64,000 nucleotides of DNA from Paenibacillus sp. FSL H7-0357 (GCF_000758525.1 NZ_CP009241.1:2480001-2544000), one strand, 5' to 3'. Shown: positions 7,487-17,070, counted from the stretch's first letter. Notes: generated by a model not told the origin, from the sequence alone. A program made the numbers and translations.

Positions 7487-8821
7487 TTGGAGGGTCAAGG
7501 CGATAACATTACAAAACATGAACAGCTGCTCCAGCACATTGAAGGCCTTAAGGTTGGCACCAAAATTTCCGTCCGCAAGCTGGCTAAGGAAATGGCGGTC
7601 AGCGAAGGTACGGCTTACCGTGCAGTGAAAGAGGCCGAGAATCTCGGCATTGTCATTACGAAGGAGCGCATCGGTACTGTCCGCGTTGAGAAGAAGCCGC
7701 GGAATATTTCCGATCAGCTTACCTTCGGGGATGTAGTGGATATTGTGGAAGGACATGTGCTCGGCGGAGTGAACGGCCTGAATAAGCATCTCCATAAATA
7801 TGTCATCGGCGCGATGAAGGTTGACGCTATGATCCGTTATATCGACGCTGACAGCCTGCTGATTGTGGGTAACCGTGATGATGTGCATTCGCTTGCGCTG
7901 GAGCAGGGTGCAGGCGTGCTTGTGACGGGGGGCTTCGGGACAAGCCGTGAGGTCAAAGCGCTTGCTGACGAGCTGGACCTGCCGGTGATCTCTTCAAGGC
8001 ATGATACGTTTACTGTGGCCTCCATGATTAACCGGGCCATATTTGACAGGCTGATTAAGAAAAAGATCATGCTGGTTGAAGATATCGTGGATAACAAGCC
8101 GCGGCTGAACACCCTGAAAGTCACAAGCACCGTCGGGGAATTGCGGATGCTGTCACAGACCAGCGGCGAACTGCGTTTCCCGGTTACAGATGAATGGAAC
8201 CGGGTTATCGGCATCGTCGGCCGCAGGGATGTGGAGGAGTTCAGTGAGGAGCACAGCATTGAGAAGGCGATGATTCGCAGCCCTGTCACAGCTGCCCTGC
8301 AGACGTCGCTGGCCTCGGCGGCGCAGATCATGATGTGGGAGGGCATTGACTTCCTGCCCATCGTGGACCGCAACCGCAAGCTTGTAGGCTCGCTGACCCG
8401 CAGGGAGGTACTGCAGAGCCTGCGTGACGTCAGCAATCAGCCGCAGCTCGGGGAGACTTTCGACCACCTGATTTGGAACGGCTTTGCCGAGGAGCGGGAC
8501 GAGGAAGGAAAGCTGTTCTTCCACGGCTTCATCACACCGCAAATGGCGACGGATCTGGGTACAATCTCCGAAGGCGTGTTATCCACGCTGATGACGCTTT
8601 CCGCATTCAAGGCGGCTAAGGACATCACCGGGAACGACTACGTGCTGGACAATATGTCAACATATTTTATCCGCCCGGTGCAGATTGAGCATTCGGTTAT
8701 CGTCTTGCCGAGGCTGCTGGAGATCAGCCGCCGGACCTGCAAGCTGGAAATTGAGATCTCCCACAATGACACAATAGTTGCCAAAGCGGTGCTGATGCTG
8801 CAGTCGATCGACCACGGCTGA
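7487..8821 (+). CDS. ytoI: YtoI-type protein: HTH, DRTGG, two CBS domains and hotdog domain
   Basis: The 444-residue protein starts at TTG 7487 behind GGGGGTG. The N-terminal 65 residues look like a GntR/DeoR-type winged helix (KLAKEMAVSEGTAYRAVKEAE). A DRTGG domain follows (about 75-185), then two CBS motifs (about 195-310; KAMIRSPVTAAL and FLPIVDRNRKLVGSLTRREV) and a C-terminal hotdog domain (about 320-440). This is the architecture of B. subtilis YtoI. CBS domains usually bind adenosyl nucleotides, so a nucleotide-sensing role is likely, but no target is established. In B. subtilis ytoI lies near ytpI, ytrH/ytrI and dnaE, as here. Confidence 0.88.
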   Translation: MEGQGDNITKHEQLLQHIEGLKVGTKISVRKLAKEMAVSEGTAYRAVKEAENLGIVITKERIGTVRVEKKPRNISDQLTFGDVVDIVEGHVLGGVNGLNKHLHKYVIGAMKVDAMIRYIDADSLLIVGNRDDVHSLALEQGAGVLVTGGFGTSREVKALADELDLPVISSRHDTFTVASMINRAIFDRLIKKKIMLVEDIVDNKPRLNTLKVTSTVGELRMLSQTSGELRFPVTDEWNRVIGIVGRRDVEEFSEEHSIEKAMIRSPVTAALQTSLASAAQIMMWEGIDFLPIVDRNRKLVGSLTRREVLQSLRDVSNQPQLGETFDHLIWNGFAEERDEEGKLFFHGFITPQMATDLGTISEGVLSTLMTLSAFKAAKDITGNDYVLDNMSTYFIRPVQIEHSVIVLPRLLEISRRTCKLEIEISHNDTIVAKAVLMLQSIDHG

Positions 8822-8837
8822 ACCTTCATATTCTACC

Positions 8838-8867
8838 AAAAAGACTATCCCGCCGGGATAGTCTTTT
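8838..8867. terminator. Bidirectional terminator between ytoI and ytpI
   Basis: Perfect stem AAAAGACTATCCCG/CGGGATAGTCTTTT with A- and T-runs on the two sides, between convergent genes. Confidence 0.88.
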
Positions 8868-8947
8868 ACGCATATACGATACAGCGGTTGTCTTCTAATT
8901 GAACCGGTTCACTTAAGGATGCTGAAGATGCCGGCAATGCAGCCAGA

Positions 8948-9265
8948 CTAATGGCGGGTAAAATGATTTTCATTCCTGTTCCGGCTGTAGTATCCGTGGC
9001 TGCGCAGTCCGGAGAAAATGTTGAAGGCGCCGATCACCAGGAAAACCGCCTCCACAATGACATTGACCGTGGAACCGCGGAAGAGAAACATCGACATCAG
9101 CGACAGCGTCACCAGCATGGCGCCGAGCAGCACATTCATAATAGCGCGCTTGCGGCCTTTTTCCATCGGATCTGGCGCTCTGCGCGAGGATAAGCTGTAC
9201 ACGGCGGCACCGATCATACAAATCACCAGCAGGACAAACAGCACGTACTTGATGAGCAGAATCAT
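8948..9265 (-). CDS. ytpI: YtpI-like small membrane protein
   Basis: The 105 residues carry three hydrophobic helices (about 3-22, 41-60 and 68-86), separated by a basic loop (RRAPDPMEKGRKRAIMN). Length, topology and position between ytoI and ytrI match B. subtilis YtpI, whose function is unknown. ATG 9265 is preceded by AAAGGAGCTG. It is the last gene of the minus-strand ytrH-ytrI-ytpI group; the 95-bp gap from ytrI leaves room for a separate promoter. Confidence 0.78.
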   Translation of the reverse strand: MILLIKYVLFVLLVICMIGAAVYSLSSRRAPDPMEKGRKRAIMNVLLGAMLVTLSLMSMFLFRGSTVNVIVEAVFLVIGAFNIFSGLRSHGYYSRNRNENHFTRH

Positions 9266-9360
9266 GGACAGGCAGCTCCTTTATCAACGTAGTGGAAAAT
9301 GATAGTTTTGCCTATGATGTATCCGTATATCACCTGTCCACTATTGTAGCATGATTGGCC

Positions 9361-9864
9361 TCAGCTGCGCTTATACGGATTAATTTCCACCCAGATTTGC
9401 AGTACCCCCTCCATGACGAGCATGGTGCGGATTTTGACCGCGTATTCCTTTTCGCGCACGATGTATATTTTACCGTCCAGAAGCAGCCGGGCCAGCTTGC
9501 CGTCCGTGTCGATTTCGAACATACTACGTCCGCGCATCGGTTCAAGGTCGGAGACCATTTTGCTGATAATCTCTTTGGTCGTAACGGGATCCAGAGCCGC
9601 AGCGCCGTCCTTGACCTTGCTGTCCTCTGTGCGCAGCTTGATCTCCCGGATGACGGTAGAGGTGTTGTTGTATTTTTTGAGTGTCTGGATATCCTTCCGG
9701 TATTGCTCGATCTGCACACGAAGATCCTGATTGTTCAGCCAGAGCACATTATACCCCATATGAAAAATAGCATTGTATGCGACAGCTCCTGCGACCATGC
9801 CGAGTACAAACACGGCGGAAATCTGCGAGAAGCGGCGGTAGCGGTGGAAAGGGGGGATTCTCAT
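9361..9864 (-). CDS. ytrI: Sporulation membrane protein YtrI
   Basis: I start at ATG 9864 (MRIPPFHRYRRFSQ), with AAGGGG 9 bp upstream and inside the end of ytrH. The 167 residues have a basic N-terminus, one membrane helix (about 15-33) and a soluble, partly coiled extracytoplasmic domain (LRVQIEQYRKDIQTLKKYNN). This is the layout of YtrI, which in B. subtilis is expressed in the mother cell under sigma-E and is needed, with YtrH, for efficient spore formation. The gene follows ytrH by 7 bp. Confidence 0.85.
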   Translation of the reverse strand: MRIPPFHRYRRFSQISAVFVLGMVAGAVAYNAIFHMGYNVLWLNNQDLRVQIEQYRKDIQTLKKYNNTSTVIREIKLRTEDSKVKDGAAALDPVTTKEIISKMVSDLEPMRGRSMFEIDTDGKLARLLLDGKIYIVREKEYAVKIRTMLVMEGVLQIWVEINPYKRS

Positions 9865-9871
9865 TCCGGCA

Positions 9872-10195
9872 TCACCCCTTGCCGCACACCCATTTGACCA
9901 GCTCGCTGCCCATATGAGCGCCCAGGAAGGCAAATACTAGATAGAGAATTTGCTTGATGGCGGGGGAGAGGTTGCCTCCCAGCATGTTGCTCTCAATGAC
10001 CCGCATCGGGTCAATCGTTCCGCCTACAGCGGCGGCAAGCGCCCAGATTTTAATCCGGTCCGCGATATCCAGCATAGTCTGTGTAGGCGGCTGCAGGGAG
10101 ACAACCGCACCGATTCCGCCCAGCATGGCTCCACCCAGTACGATGCCGCAGGCAATAAAGAAGTCTAGGACGGCTTTGCTCAAAAACACGTTCAT
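9872..10195 (-). CDS. ytrH: Sporulation membrane protein YtrH
   Basis: A 107-residue hydrophobic protein with a Gly-rich first helix (FFIACGIVLGGAMLGGIGAVV) and at least two more membrane segments. ALAAAVGGTIDPMRVIESN is characteristic of YtrH. It is required with YtrI for proper sporulation in B. subtilis. The ATG at 10195 is close to a GGAAAGGGG site. A convincing sigma-E-type promoter lies 62-93 bp upstream. Confidence 0.9.
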   Translation of the reverse strand: MNVFLSKAVLDFFIACGIVLGGAMLGGIGAVVSLQPPTQTMLDIADRIKIWALAAAVGGTIDPMRVIESNMLGGNLSPAIKQILYLVFAFLGAHMGSELVKWVCGKG

Positions 10196-10257
10196 ACAAG
10201 GCCCCTTTCCGGACCAGGCCTGTTCGTCAGCTCAGCCTGTCCTTGTGCTCTTACTCC

Positions 10258-10288
10258 ATTCTATGGGCGGTTCCCCCTTTAATATGAT
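10258..10288 (-). promoter_or_regulatory. Sigma-E-type promoter for ytrH-ytrI
   Basis: Reading the minus strand: ATCATATT (7/8 to the B. subtilis sigma-E -35 GTCATATT), 15-bp spacer, CATAGAAT (7/8 to CATACAAT). The position and the known sigma-E control of ytrHI in B. subtilis agree with this call. It lies within the region that must also drive dnaE on the other strand. Confidence 0.72.
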
Positions 10289-10338
10289 AAAATAGTTTCA
10301 TCTTATGTTTTGATTATTGACTGAAGGGAAGTGGGGAT

Positions 10339-13300
10339 ATGAGCCCTTACGTGCATTTGCATGTGCACAGCGAATACAGTTTACTGGACGGGGCGGCGCG
10401 CATTACCGATCTCGTGCGCCGGGCCGGCGAATACGGCATGAAGTCGCTGGCGCTGACCGATCATGGCGTGATGTACGGGGCAATCCCCTTCTATAAAGCT
10501 TGCAAGGCTAATGGCATCAAGCCGATCATCGGCTGTGAAGCTTATTTGACTGCCGGCTCGCGGCGTGAGCGGGGCAGCCGCAAGGATCAGCCGATCTACC
10601 ACCTGATCCTGCTCGCCAAGGATGAAACCGGCTACAAAAATTTGATGAAGCTGATCTCGATCGGCCATCTGGAAGGCCAGCATTACAAGCCCCGCATCGA
10701 TATGGAATCCCTGGCCGCGCATGCTGAAGGCATCATCTGCCTCAGCGCCTGCCTGGGGGGCGAGGTGCCGCAGCATTTGCTGCATGGGCGGGATGACGAA
10801 GCGCGCCGGGCGGCGCTGAGATATAAAGAGATTTTTGGCGGGGACTTCTATCTGGAGCTGCAGGATCATGGCATTCCGGAGCAAAAGCGGGTGAACCCGA
10901 AGCTGATCGCCCTTGCCGCCGAATGTGATATTCCGCTGGTCGCCACGAACGATGTGCACTATCTGGCCAAGGAGGATGCCGAGGTACAGGATGTGCTGAT
11001 CTGCATCGGCACCGGCAAGACGGTGGATGATGAGGAACGGCTGAAGATCGGGACAGACCAGCTCTTTTTCAAAAGCGGCGAGCAAATGGCGGCACTGTTC
11101 CCGCATGTGCCGGAAGCCATTCTCAACACCGGGGCCATTGCCGGGAAATGCAATCTGGAGCTGACGTTCGGGGGCCACATTCTGCCGGAATATTCCCCGC
11201 TGCCGGAAGGGCTGGATGCGGCAGCTTACTTGCGTGAGCTGTGCCGCAGCGGGCTGGAGGAGCGTTATGCGGATACACCGCTGTGGGCCTCGCCGGAGCA
11301 AAAGGCAACAGCTGAGAACCGGCTCGACTATGAGCTGGGTGTCATTGAGAGCATGGGCTTCAGCGATTACTTTCTGATCGTCTGGGACTTCATCGCTTAT
11401 TGCCACCGGCAGGGCATCGCTACCGGACCGGGCCGCGGATCTTCCGCAGGCAGCCTGACCGCGTACAGTCTGCGGATTACCGATGTCGATCCGCTGAAGT
11501 ACAATCTGCTCTTCGAGCGTTTCCTGAATCCCGAGCGGATCACGATGCCGGATATTGATATCGACTTCAGCGACGAACGGCGCGATGAGGTCATCGCTTA
11601 TGTCGTTGATAAATACGGCCAGGAGCATGTGGCGCAGATCATCACCTTCGGAACGATGGCGGCGCGGGCGGCGGTGCGTGACGTGGGCCGGGCGCTGAAC
11701 CTGCCCTATAACGAGGTGGACAAGGCTGCGAAGCTGATTCCCGGCCAGCTCGGCATCAGCATTGCCCGGGCGCTGGAGAGCAGCCCTGATCTTAAGGCGC
11801 TGTATGAAGGCAATCCGAAGACCAGAGGCCTGCTGGACATGGCGATGAAGGTCGAGGGCATGCCCCGCCATGCTTCCACGCATGCCGCAGGGGTCGTCAT
11901 TTCCAAAGGTCCGCTGACCGATGCTGTGCCGCTTCAGGCCGGCAATGAGAGCACCGCGCTCACCCAGTACTCCATGGAGCATCTGGAGAGTGTCGGACTG
12001 CTCAAGATGGACTTTCTGGGGCTGCGGACCTTGTCGATTATTGAACGCTGCACGAACTGGATCAAGGAAATGAACGGCAGTACACCCGATTTCCGCAGCA
12101 TTCCCGATGACGATCCGCTAACCTATGAGATGCTTGGTGCGGGTGAAACGACCGGCGTCTTTCAATTGGAGTCGGCGGGGGTAAGACGCGTGCTGAAGGA
12201 TCTGAAGCCTTCAGGGTTCGAGGACATAGTCTCCGTGCTGGCGCTGTACCGCCCGGGTCCGATGGAATTTATTCCTAAGTTTATTGCCGGAAAGCACGGC
12301 GAAATCGAAGTGGAGTATCCGCATGCCGATCTGACACCGATCCTTGCCGATACTTACGGGATCATCGTATATCAGGAACAGATTATGCAAATCGCCTCGC
12401 GGATGGCCGGGTTCTCGCTCGGTGAAGCCGATCTGCTGCGCCGCGCGGTGTCGAAGAAGAAACGCGAGACGCTGGATAAAGAGCGAAGTCACTTCGTGGA
12501 GGGCAGCTTGAGGCTCGGCTATCTGGAGACCGATGCCAACGCTGTCTATGATATGATTGTGCGGTTTGCCGATTACGGCTTCCCGCGCGCCCATGCTGCA
12601 GCTTACGGCGTGCTGGCCTTCCAGACGGCTTATCTGAAGGCACATTATCCTGTACAGTTTATGTCGGCGATGCTGACAGCAGTAATGGGCACACACCGCA
12701 AGGTGGCCGAATATGTGCTGGAATGCCGCCGCACGGGTATCGGCGTATTGCCGCCGGATGTCAACGAGAGCGGCGTGTTGTTTACGCCTGTGCCGGGAGA
12801 AGGCAGCGGCCATATCCGTTTTGGTCTGGCTGCGGTCAAGAATGTCGGCACGCTGGCTGTGGAGAACATCATCGCCGTCCGCAAGGAGCGGCCGTTCGAC
12901 AGCCTGCTGGATTTCTGCCGCCGCGTTGATCTCCGGGTCTGCAACAAGCGCGTGATAGAATCGCTGCTGCAGGCCGGCGCCTTCGACCGTCTGCAAGGCC
13001 ACCGGGCACAGCTGCTTGCGATGCTGGATGAGACAGTCGATGCCGCGCTGAAATGGCGCAAGGAGCGCGACGAGCTGCAGATCCAGCTGTTCGACGACCT
13101 GATTGAAATGCCGAACTGGGAAATCCGCTATCCGGATATCCCGAAATTCACCATCGGCCAGCAGCTGGAGCTGGAACGCGAGCTGCTCGGGCTGTATCTG
13201 TCCGGCCATCCGCTGGACGACAGCGCCGAGCTGCTGGAGGAGCCGGGCATGCAGCGGCTGATGGATCTCGGCGAGGCCGAGGATGAGAGCCAGATCGTAA

Positions 13301-14067
13301 CGGCAGGCATGGTGGTGTCGCTCAAGGAAATTACGACAAAATCCGGCAAAGCGATGGCTTTTGTCGAATGGGAGGACCAGATCGAGCGCTGCGAGGTCGT
13401 GCTGTTCCCTGAGGTGTGGAAGCGGAGCCGCAGCCTGATCGAGAAGGGTGCGCTCTTGGCCCTGCGCGCCAAGGTGCAGCAGGAGGACGAGGGCTTCAAG
13501 CTGCTGGCCGAAGAGGTCGCGCCGCTTGGCGCCGACACGATTCGCAGCCTGCTGCAGCGTCGCAGCGCAGCTGCCGCCCGCGCGTCCGCCGCGGGCCGCA
13601 CCCAGGCGGCAGGCGCACCCGGAGGTGCGTCTGCTTCCCGGGCGGGCGCAGGCGGCCCTGGCGCCGCCCGCAGCAACGCAGGCGGCGTTACCGCGCCTGC
13701 GCCCGCAAGGCCCGCTGCCGCGCAAGCAGCGGCACCGCAGGAAGCCCCGCGCTCCGCAGCGCCGGGACCGGCAGGACAGCGTCCTGCAGCCGCAGACGCT
13801 GTGGAGTCCGCTGGCCGGAGTCCCGGCGCAGCGGGGAGCGGCCAGCGTGTCTTTATCAAGATCACGCCGGACTCCGAGAACCCGGCGCTGCTCTCGCGCC
13901 TGCAGGCGCTGCTGCAGACCCATCCCGGCCCTGCAGCCACCCTGCTGTTCTACGAGCGTGACCAGAAGCTGCTCGCGCTCAGCGACGGCTACCGGATCGA
14001 GCCTTCCCAGGAGCTGTTCGCAGCGATCGAGGGGATGCTTGGAGCAGGTACAGTCCGAATAAAATAA
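10339..14067 (+). CDS. dnaE: DNA polymerase III alpha subunit DnaE
   Basis: The 1242-residue protein opens with a PHP domain (HLHVHSEYSLLDGA, residues 5-18). The polymerase core includes the PDIDIDF motif at about 404-410, carrying catalytic aspartates, and GPGRGSSAGSL at about 365-375. Tandem HhH and OB domains follow. In Gram-positives DnaE works beside PolC, extending RNA primers on the lagging strand. Unusually, about residues 1075-1169 form an Ala/Gly/Pro/Arg low-complexity linker encoded by very GC-rich DNA, after which a conserved-looking C-terminal domain resumes (VFIKITPDSENPALL). ATG 10339 follows GGGAAGTGGGGAT. Confidence 0.97.
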   Translation: MSPYVHLHVHSEYSLLDGAARITDLVRRAGEYGMKSLALTDHGVMYGAIPFYKACKANGIKPIIGCEAYLTAGSRRERGSRKDQPIYHLILLAKDETGYKNLMKLISIGHLEGQHYKPRIDMESLAAHAEGIICLSACLGGEVPQHLLHGRDDEARRAALRYKEIFGGDFYLELQDHGIPEQKRVNPKLIALAAECDIPLVATNDVHYLAKEDAEVQDVLICIGTGKTVDDEERLKIGTDQLFFKSGEQMAALFPHVPEAILNTGAIAGKCNLELTFGGHILPEYSPLPEGLDAAAYLRELCRSGLEERYADTPLWASPEQKATAENRLDYELGVIESMGFSDYFLIVWDFIAYCHRQGIATGPGRGSSAGSLTAYSLRITDVDPLKYNLLFERFLNPERITMPDIDIDFSDERRDEVIAYVVDKYGQEHVAQIITFGTMAARAAVRDVGRALNLPYNEVDKAAKLIPGQLGISIARALESSPDLKALYEGNPKTRGLLDMAMKVEGMPRHASTHAAGVVISKGPLTDAVPLQAGNESTALTQYSMEHLESVGLLKMDFLGLRTLSIIERCTNWIKEMNGSTPDFRSIPDDDPLTYEMLGAGETTGVFQLESAGVRRVLKDLKPSGFEDIVSVLALYRPGPMEFIPKFIAGKHGEIEVEYPHADLTPILADTYGIIVYQEQIMQIASRMAGFSLGEADLLRRAVSKKKRETLDKERSHFVEGSLRLGYLETDANAVYDMIVRFADYGFPRAHAAAYGVLAFQTAYLKAHYPVQFMSAMLTAVMGTHRKVAEYVLECRRTGIGVLPPDVNESGVLFTPVPGEGSGHIRFGLAAVKNVGTLAVENIIAVRKERPFDSLLDFCRRVDLRVCNKRVIESLLQAGAFDRLQGHRAQLLAMLDETVDAALKWRKERDELQIQLFDDLIEMPNWEIRYPDIPKFTIGQQLELERELLGLYLSGHPLDDSAELLEEPGMQRLMDLGEAEDESQIVTAGMVVSLKEITTKSGKAMAFVEWEDQIERCEVVLFPEVWKRSRSLIEKGALLALRAKVQQEDEGFKLLAEEVAPLGADTIRSLLQRRSAAAARASAAGRTQAAGAPGGASASRAGAGGPGAARSNAGGVTAPAPARPAAAQAAAPQEAPRSAAPGPAGQRPAAADAVESAGRSPGAAGSGQRVFIKITPDSENPALLSRLQALLQTHPGPAATLLFYERDQKLLALSDGYRIEPSQELFAAIEGMLGAGTVRIK

Positions 14068-14141
14068 GAACATTTCCGCCTTTTTCCGCATACATTAGGA
14101 AACCACAGGGAACTGTCCCGTGCGGAAAGGGGAATCACATC

Positions 14142-14642
14142 ATGTCCTATCAAATGGCAAAAGAGCTGCTGGAGCGCAGGGGAGTCACGCTAACGTCCAT
14201 CGCTGAGATCGTATATATTTTGCAGTCGGCGTATTATCCGGATTTAACCGAAGAAGAGTGTTTATCGAGCGTTAAATCGGTGCTGGGCAAAAGAGAGGTG
14301 CAGTACACGCTGATGACAGGCGTTGCGCTGGATGAATTGGCTGAAAAAGGCCTGCTGCCGCAGCCGCTGCAGGCGGTGATGGAGGCGGATGAATCGCTCT
14401 ACGGAGCGGACGAGACTCTGGCGCTTGGCATCACCGGCGTATACGGAATGATCGGGCTGACAGGCTTCGGTTATCTGGATAAAATAAAGCTCGGCATTAT
14501 CGGCAAGCTGAATGATGATGAGCAGGGGATTCATGTATTTCTGGACGATCTTGTCGCGGGAATTGCGGCGGCGGCATCCGCCAGAATTGCGCACCGGCAT
14601 GAAGGGGCCAAGGTGTATCCCCATGTCAGCGGTACGGAATAA
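14142..14642 (+). CDS. Phosphatidylglycerophosphatase A-like protein (YutG family)
   Basis: The 166 residues fit the YutG/PgpA-related family: an N-terminal region MAKELLERRGVTLTSIAEIV, then GVALDELAEKGLLPQPLQ and a C-terminal GIHVFLDDLVAGIAAA in which the DDLVAG motif carries the metal-ligand aspartates of PgpA-type lipid phosphatases. Unlike E. coli PgpA the protein is mostly soluble, as is usual for the YutG group. Likely reaction: dephosphorylation of phosphatidylglycerophosphate or a related lipid (family inference). It lies 75 bp after dnaE with a GGAAAGGGGAAT ribosome site. Confidence 0.75.
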   Translation: MSYQMAKELLERRGVTLTSIAEIVYILQSAYYPDLTEEECLSSVKSVLGKREVQYTLMTGVALDELAEKGLLPQPLQAVMEADESLYGADETLALGITGVYGMIGLTGFGYLDKIKLGIIGKLNDDEQGIHVFLDDLVAGIAAAASARIAHRHEGAKVYPHVSGTE

Positions 14643-14787
14643 TTAACCCCCATTATTTGGTGGATAATGCTCCCTGGTCTTGCTTTCTGCGCCTTACTCC
14701 TGTTGCGGGAAAAAAGAAAACTGTGTTATCATGATTCCATTATACGGGATACGGCTGGGAATTGAGATTAGGGAGGCTTTGCAGGGC

Positions 14788-14976
14788 ATGTGGACGGTAA
14801 TTTATATTGCGCCAACCGCCAGAGTGGCGGATATGATTCAGAGCAAGCTTACGGAAGAAGGATTTATGGTAAAGTGCCGTCCGGTCAATATGTCCAAGCA
14901 GCAGTTCGAGATTCTGGTTCCTTCGGGAGAACTGGAGGAAGTGCAGGAAGTCCTTAATCTAATTTTACATCCCTGA
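14788..14976 (+). CDS. 62-residue protein resembling DUF2007-type signal proteins
   Basis: Start ATG 14788 (MWTVIYIAPTARVADMIQ) behind AGGGAGG at 11 bp; the longer open frame from 14680 has no ribosome site before its ATG. The pattern is an N-terminal strand, a helix with a polar face (ADMIQSKLTEEGF), a second strand and a C-terminal helix (LEEVQEVLNLIL). That is a small ferredoxin-like fold, similar in outline to DUF2007 proteins. No function can be given. It lies 75 bp upstream of accD and may share its transcript. Confidence 0.6.
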   Translation: MWTVIYIAPTARVADMIQSKLTEEGFMVKCRPVNMSKQQFEILVPSGELEEVQEVLNLILHP

Positions 14977-15051
14977 ATAGACATCAAGATGGCATTCATG
15001 ACAGCGGCAAGCTGCTATATGCGCAAATAAACGGCTGAAGAGGTGCGACCC

Positions 15052-16947
15052 TTGTTCAAAGATTTATTTCAGAAAAAACGGAAGTACGCGACTATTCCTT
15101 CAGAACGTCTGGAGCGGAGCGGCGGACCGGTAGAAGGCGAACGCCCCAAACGGGAGATTCCCGAGGGCTTAATGAGCAAATGCAGCAAATGCGGAACGAT
15201 CCAGTACAGCAAGGAGCTGGAGAAAAATCTGAAAGTATGCCCTTCGTGCGGTTATCATATGCGGCTAAACGCGTCGGAACGGATCGCAATGATCCTTGAT
15301 CCGGAAGGCTTTATCGAGTTCGACAGTGAAATGGCATCCGTAGACCCGCTGCAGTTTCCGGGCTATGCCTCCAAGCTGGAACAACAGCAGTCCAAAACTG
15401 GACAGGTTGAAGCCGTGCTTACAGGCCAGGGAACCATTGGCGGTCATCCGGTGATTGTTGCCGTGATGAATTTTGAGTTCTTCACCGGCAGTATGGGCTC
15501 GGTTGTAGGAGAGAAGATTACCCGGGCTGTAGAAGAAGCTACGGAGAAGAAGCTCCCGATGCTGATCTTTTCGACTTCGGGCGGAGCCCGGATGCAGGAG
15601 AGTATTCTCAGTCTGATGCAGATGGCGAAGACAAGCGCAGCGCTGGCCCGGTTTGGCGAAGCGGGAGGACTCTATATCTCTGTCATTACGGACCCGACAA
15701 CGGGCGGAGTATCCGCCAGCTTTGCCAGTCTTGGCGATATTATTATTGCCGAGCCTGGAGCAGTATTCGGTTTTGCCGGAAGAATCGTCATTGAGCAGAC
15801 CATTCGGCAGAAGCTTCCGGATGATTTTCAGACTGCTGAATTCAACCTTCAGCATGGTCAGCTTGATCTGGTCGTACACCGCAAGGAATTACGGTCCACG
15901 CTAACCAAGCTTTTGGATTTGCACGACGTGAAAGGGGCTTTTAGGTTGGCGGGAGAGTTGCCTTTTGAAATGCCTCTGGTAGAAATGCGCAAGAAGATTG
16001 CCGAACTGAAGCAGTTCGGTGAAGAGAAGGGCATTGATTTCAGCGATGAGATCGCCCGGCTTGAGGAACGTTACCGCGTACTTGAGGAAGAGATTTATAC
16101 CGATATTTCTGCTTCACAGAAGATGCATCTGGCCCGGCATCACGGACGTCCGACTTCGCTTGATCTTATTGGGCTGATCTTTACTGATTTTATTGAGCTG
16201 CACGGCGACCGTCTGTACGGCGACGATCTGGCTGTAGTAGGCGGAATCGGCAAGCTCAATGGCGTCCCGGTTACCGTGATCGGCCAGCAGCGCGGCAAGG
16301 ATACGAAGGAGAACATTCTGCGTTTCTTCGGCAGCGCGCATCCCGAAGGCTTCCGCAAGGCGATACGCCTGATGAAGCAGGCGGAGAAGTTTGGCCGTCC
16401 GATCGTTACCTTTGTCGATACCAAAGGGGCTTACCCCGGCAATACGGCGGAGGAGAGAGGCCAGTCCGAAGCGATTGCCAGCAGCCTGTATGAGATGTCT
16501 CAGCTTGGCGTGCCGGTCATCTGCATCATCATTGGTGAAGGCGGAAGCGGCGGAGCGTTGGCGATGGCTGTAGGCAACCGTGTTCTGATGCTGGAGCATG
16601 CCATCTATTCAGCGATCTCCCCGAACGGAGCGGCGTCCATTCTCTGGAAGGATGCCTCGAAGGCGGAACAAGCCGCAGAAGCGATGAAGATCACCGCCGC
16701 AGATCTGCTGGAGATGGAAGTGATTGAGGAAATTGTTCCTGAACCGCGGGGTGGCGCACACCGTGATTACGAGTCTACTGCCGCTGCGCTCAAGGATGCC
16801 ATATGGCGCCATTTGCAGGAGCTGTCGAGCCTGGATTTTGCGGAACTTAAAGAAGACCGCTACCGCAAATTCCGCAAAATCGGCGAGTTTTCCGAAGCTC
16901 AGCTGGAAGCCGTTAACCCGGAAGAAGAAGTGCAGAACGTGGAGTAA
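15052..16947 (+). CDS. accDA: Acetyl-CoA carboxylase carboxyltransferase beta and alpha in one frame (AccD-AccA)
   Basis: One uninterrupted frame encodes AccD (about residues 1-298) and AccA (299-631). I prefer TTG 15052 ([16 protein letters not shown] after GAGGTG) over GTG 15043. The AccD part has the zinc ribbon C44-x2-C47...C63-x2-C66 and a crotonase-type core; the AccA part has [17 protein letters not shown] and [10 protein letters not shown]. The two subunits normally assemble as alpha2beta2 and carboxylate acetyl-CoA for fatty acid synthesis. The AccA start expected from alignment with B. subtilis AccA (MAPRLEFEKP) is TTG 15946 ([10 protein letters not shown]). A TAG at 15942-15944 would close AccD if the GGGG run at 15934-15937 had one more G. 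So this is either a real fusion or a one-base indel. Confidence 0.9.
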   Translation: MFKDLFQKKRKYATIPSERLERSGGPVEGERPKREIPEGLMSKCSKCGTIQYSKELEKNLKVCPSCGYHMRLNASERIAMILDPEGFIEFDSEMASVDPLQFPGYASKLEQQQSKTGQVEAVLTGQGTIGGHPVIVAVMNFEFFTGSMGSVVGEKITRAVEEATEKKLPMLIFSTSGGARMQESILSLMQMAKTSAALARFGEAGGLYISVITDPTTGGVSASFASLGDIIIAEPGAVFGFAGRIVIEQTIRQKLPDDFQTAEFNLQHGQLDLVVHRKELRSTLTKLLDLHDVKGAFRLAGELPFEMPLVEMRKKIAELKQFGEEKGIDFSDEIARLEERYRVLEEEIYTDISASQKMHLARHHGRPTSLDLIGLIFTDFIELHGDRLYGDDLAVVGGIGKLNGVPVTVIGQQRGKDTKENILRFFGSAHPEGFRKAIRLMKQAEKFGRPIVTFVDTKGAYPGNTAEERGQSEAIASSLYEMSQLGVPVICIIIGEGGSGGALAMAVGNRVLMLEHAIYSAISPNGAASILWKDASKAEQAAEAMKITAADLLEMEVIEEIVPEPRGGAHRDYESTAAALKDAIWRHLQELSSLDFAELKEDRYRKFRKIGEFSEAQLEAVNPEEEVQNVE

Positions 16948-17038
16948 TACTCCCTGTTTCATTTGCACTTTCAGACATATAGTACTATCAGCAGGTACAA
17001 AATATGGACTTGCCTGAATAAACATTTATTACCATTGA

Positions 17039-17070
17039 AATAATCCTGCGGCATTCGCAGGGTTATTTTT
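17039..17070 (+). terminator. Terminator after accDA
   Basis: Twelve-bp stem AATAATCCTGCG/CGCAGGGTTATT with a five-base loop and a T-rich tail. The 331-bp gap between accA and pyk contains this, the pyk promoter and no gene. Confidence 0.85.

Noticed and set aside
7088..7888. 266-codon frame antisense to the small membrane protein and ytoI
   Set aside because: Spans two plus-strand genes, a terminator and a promoter; no motif.
12211..14091. 626-codon open frame antisense to dnaE
   Set aside because: Covers the dnaE C-terminus and the GC-rich linker; the translation is Arg/Gln/Ala-rich without domains.
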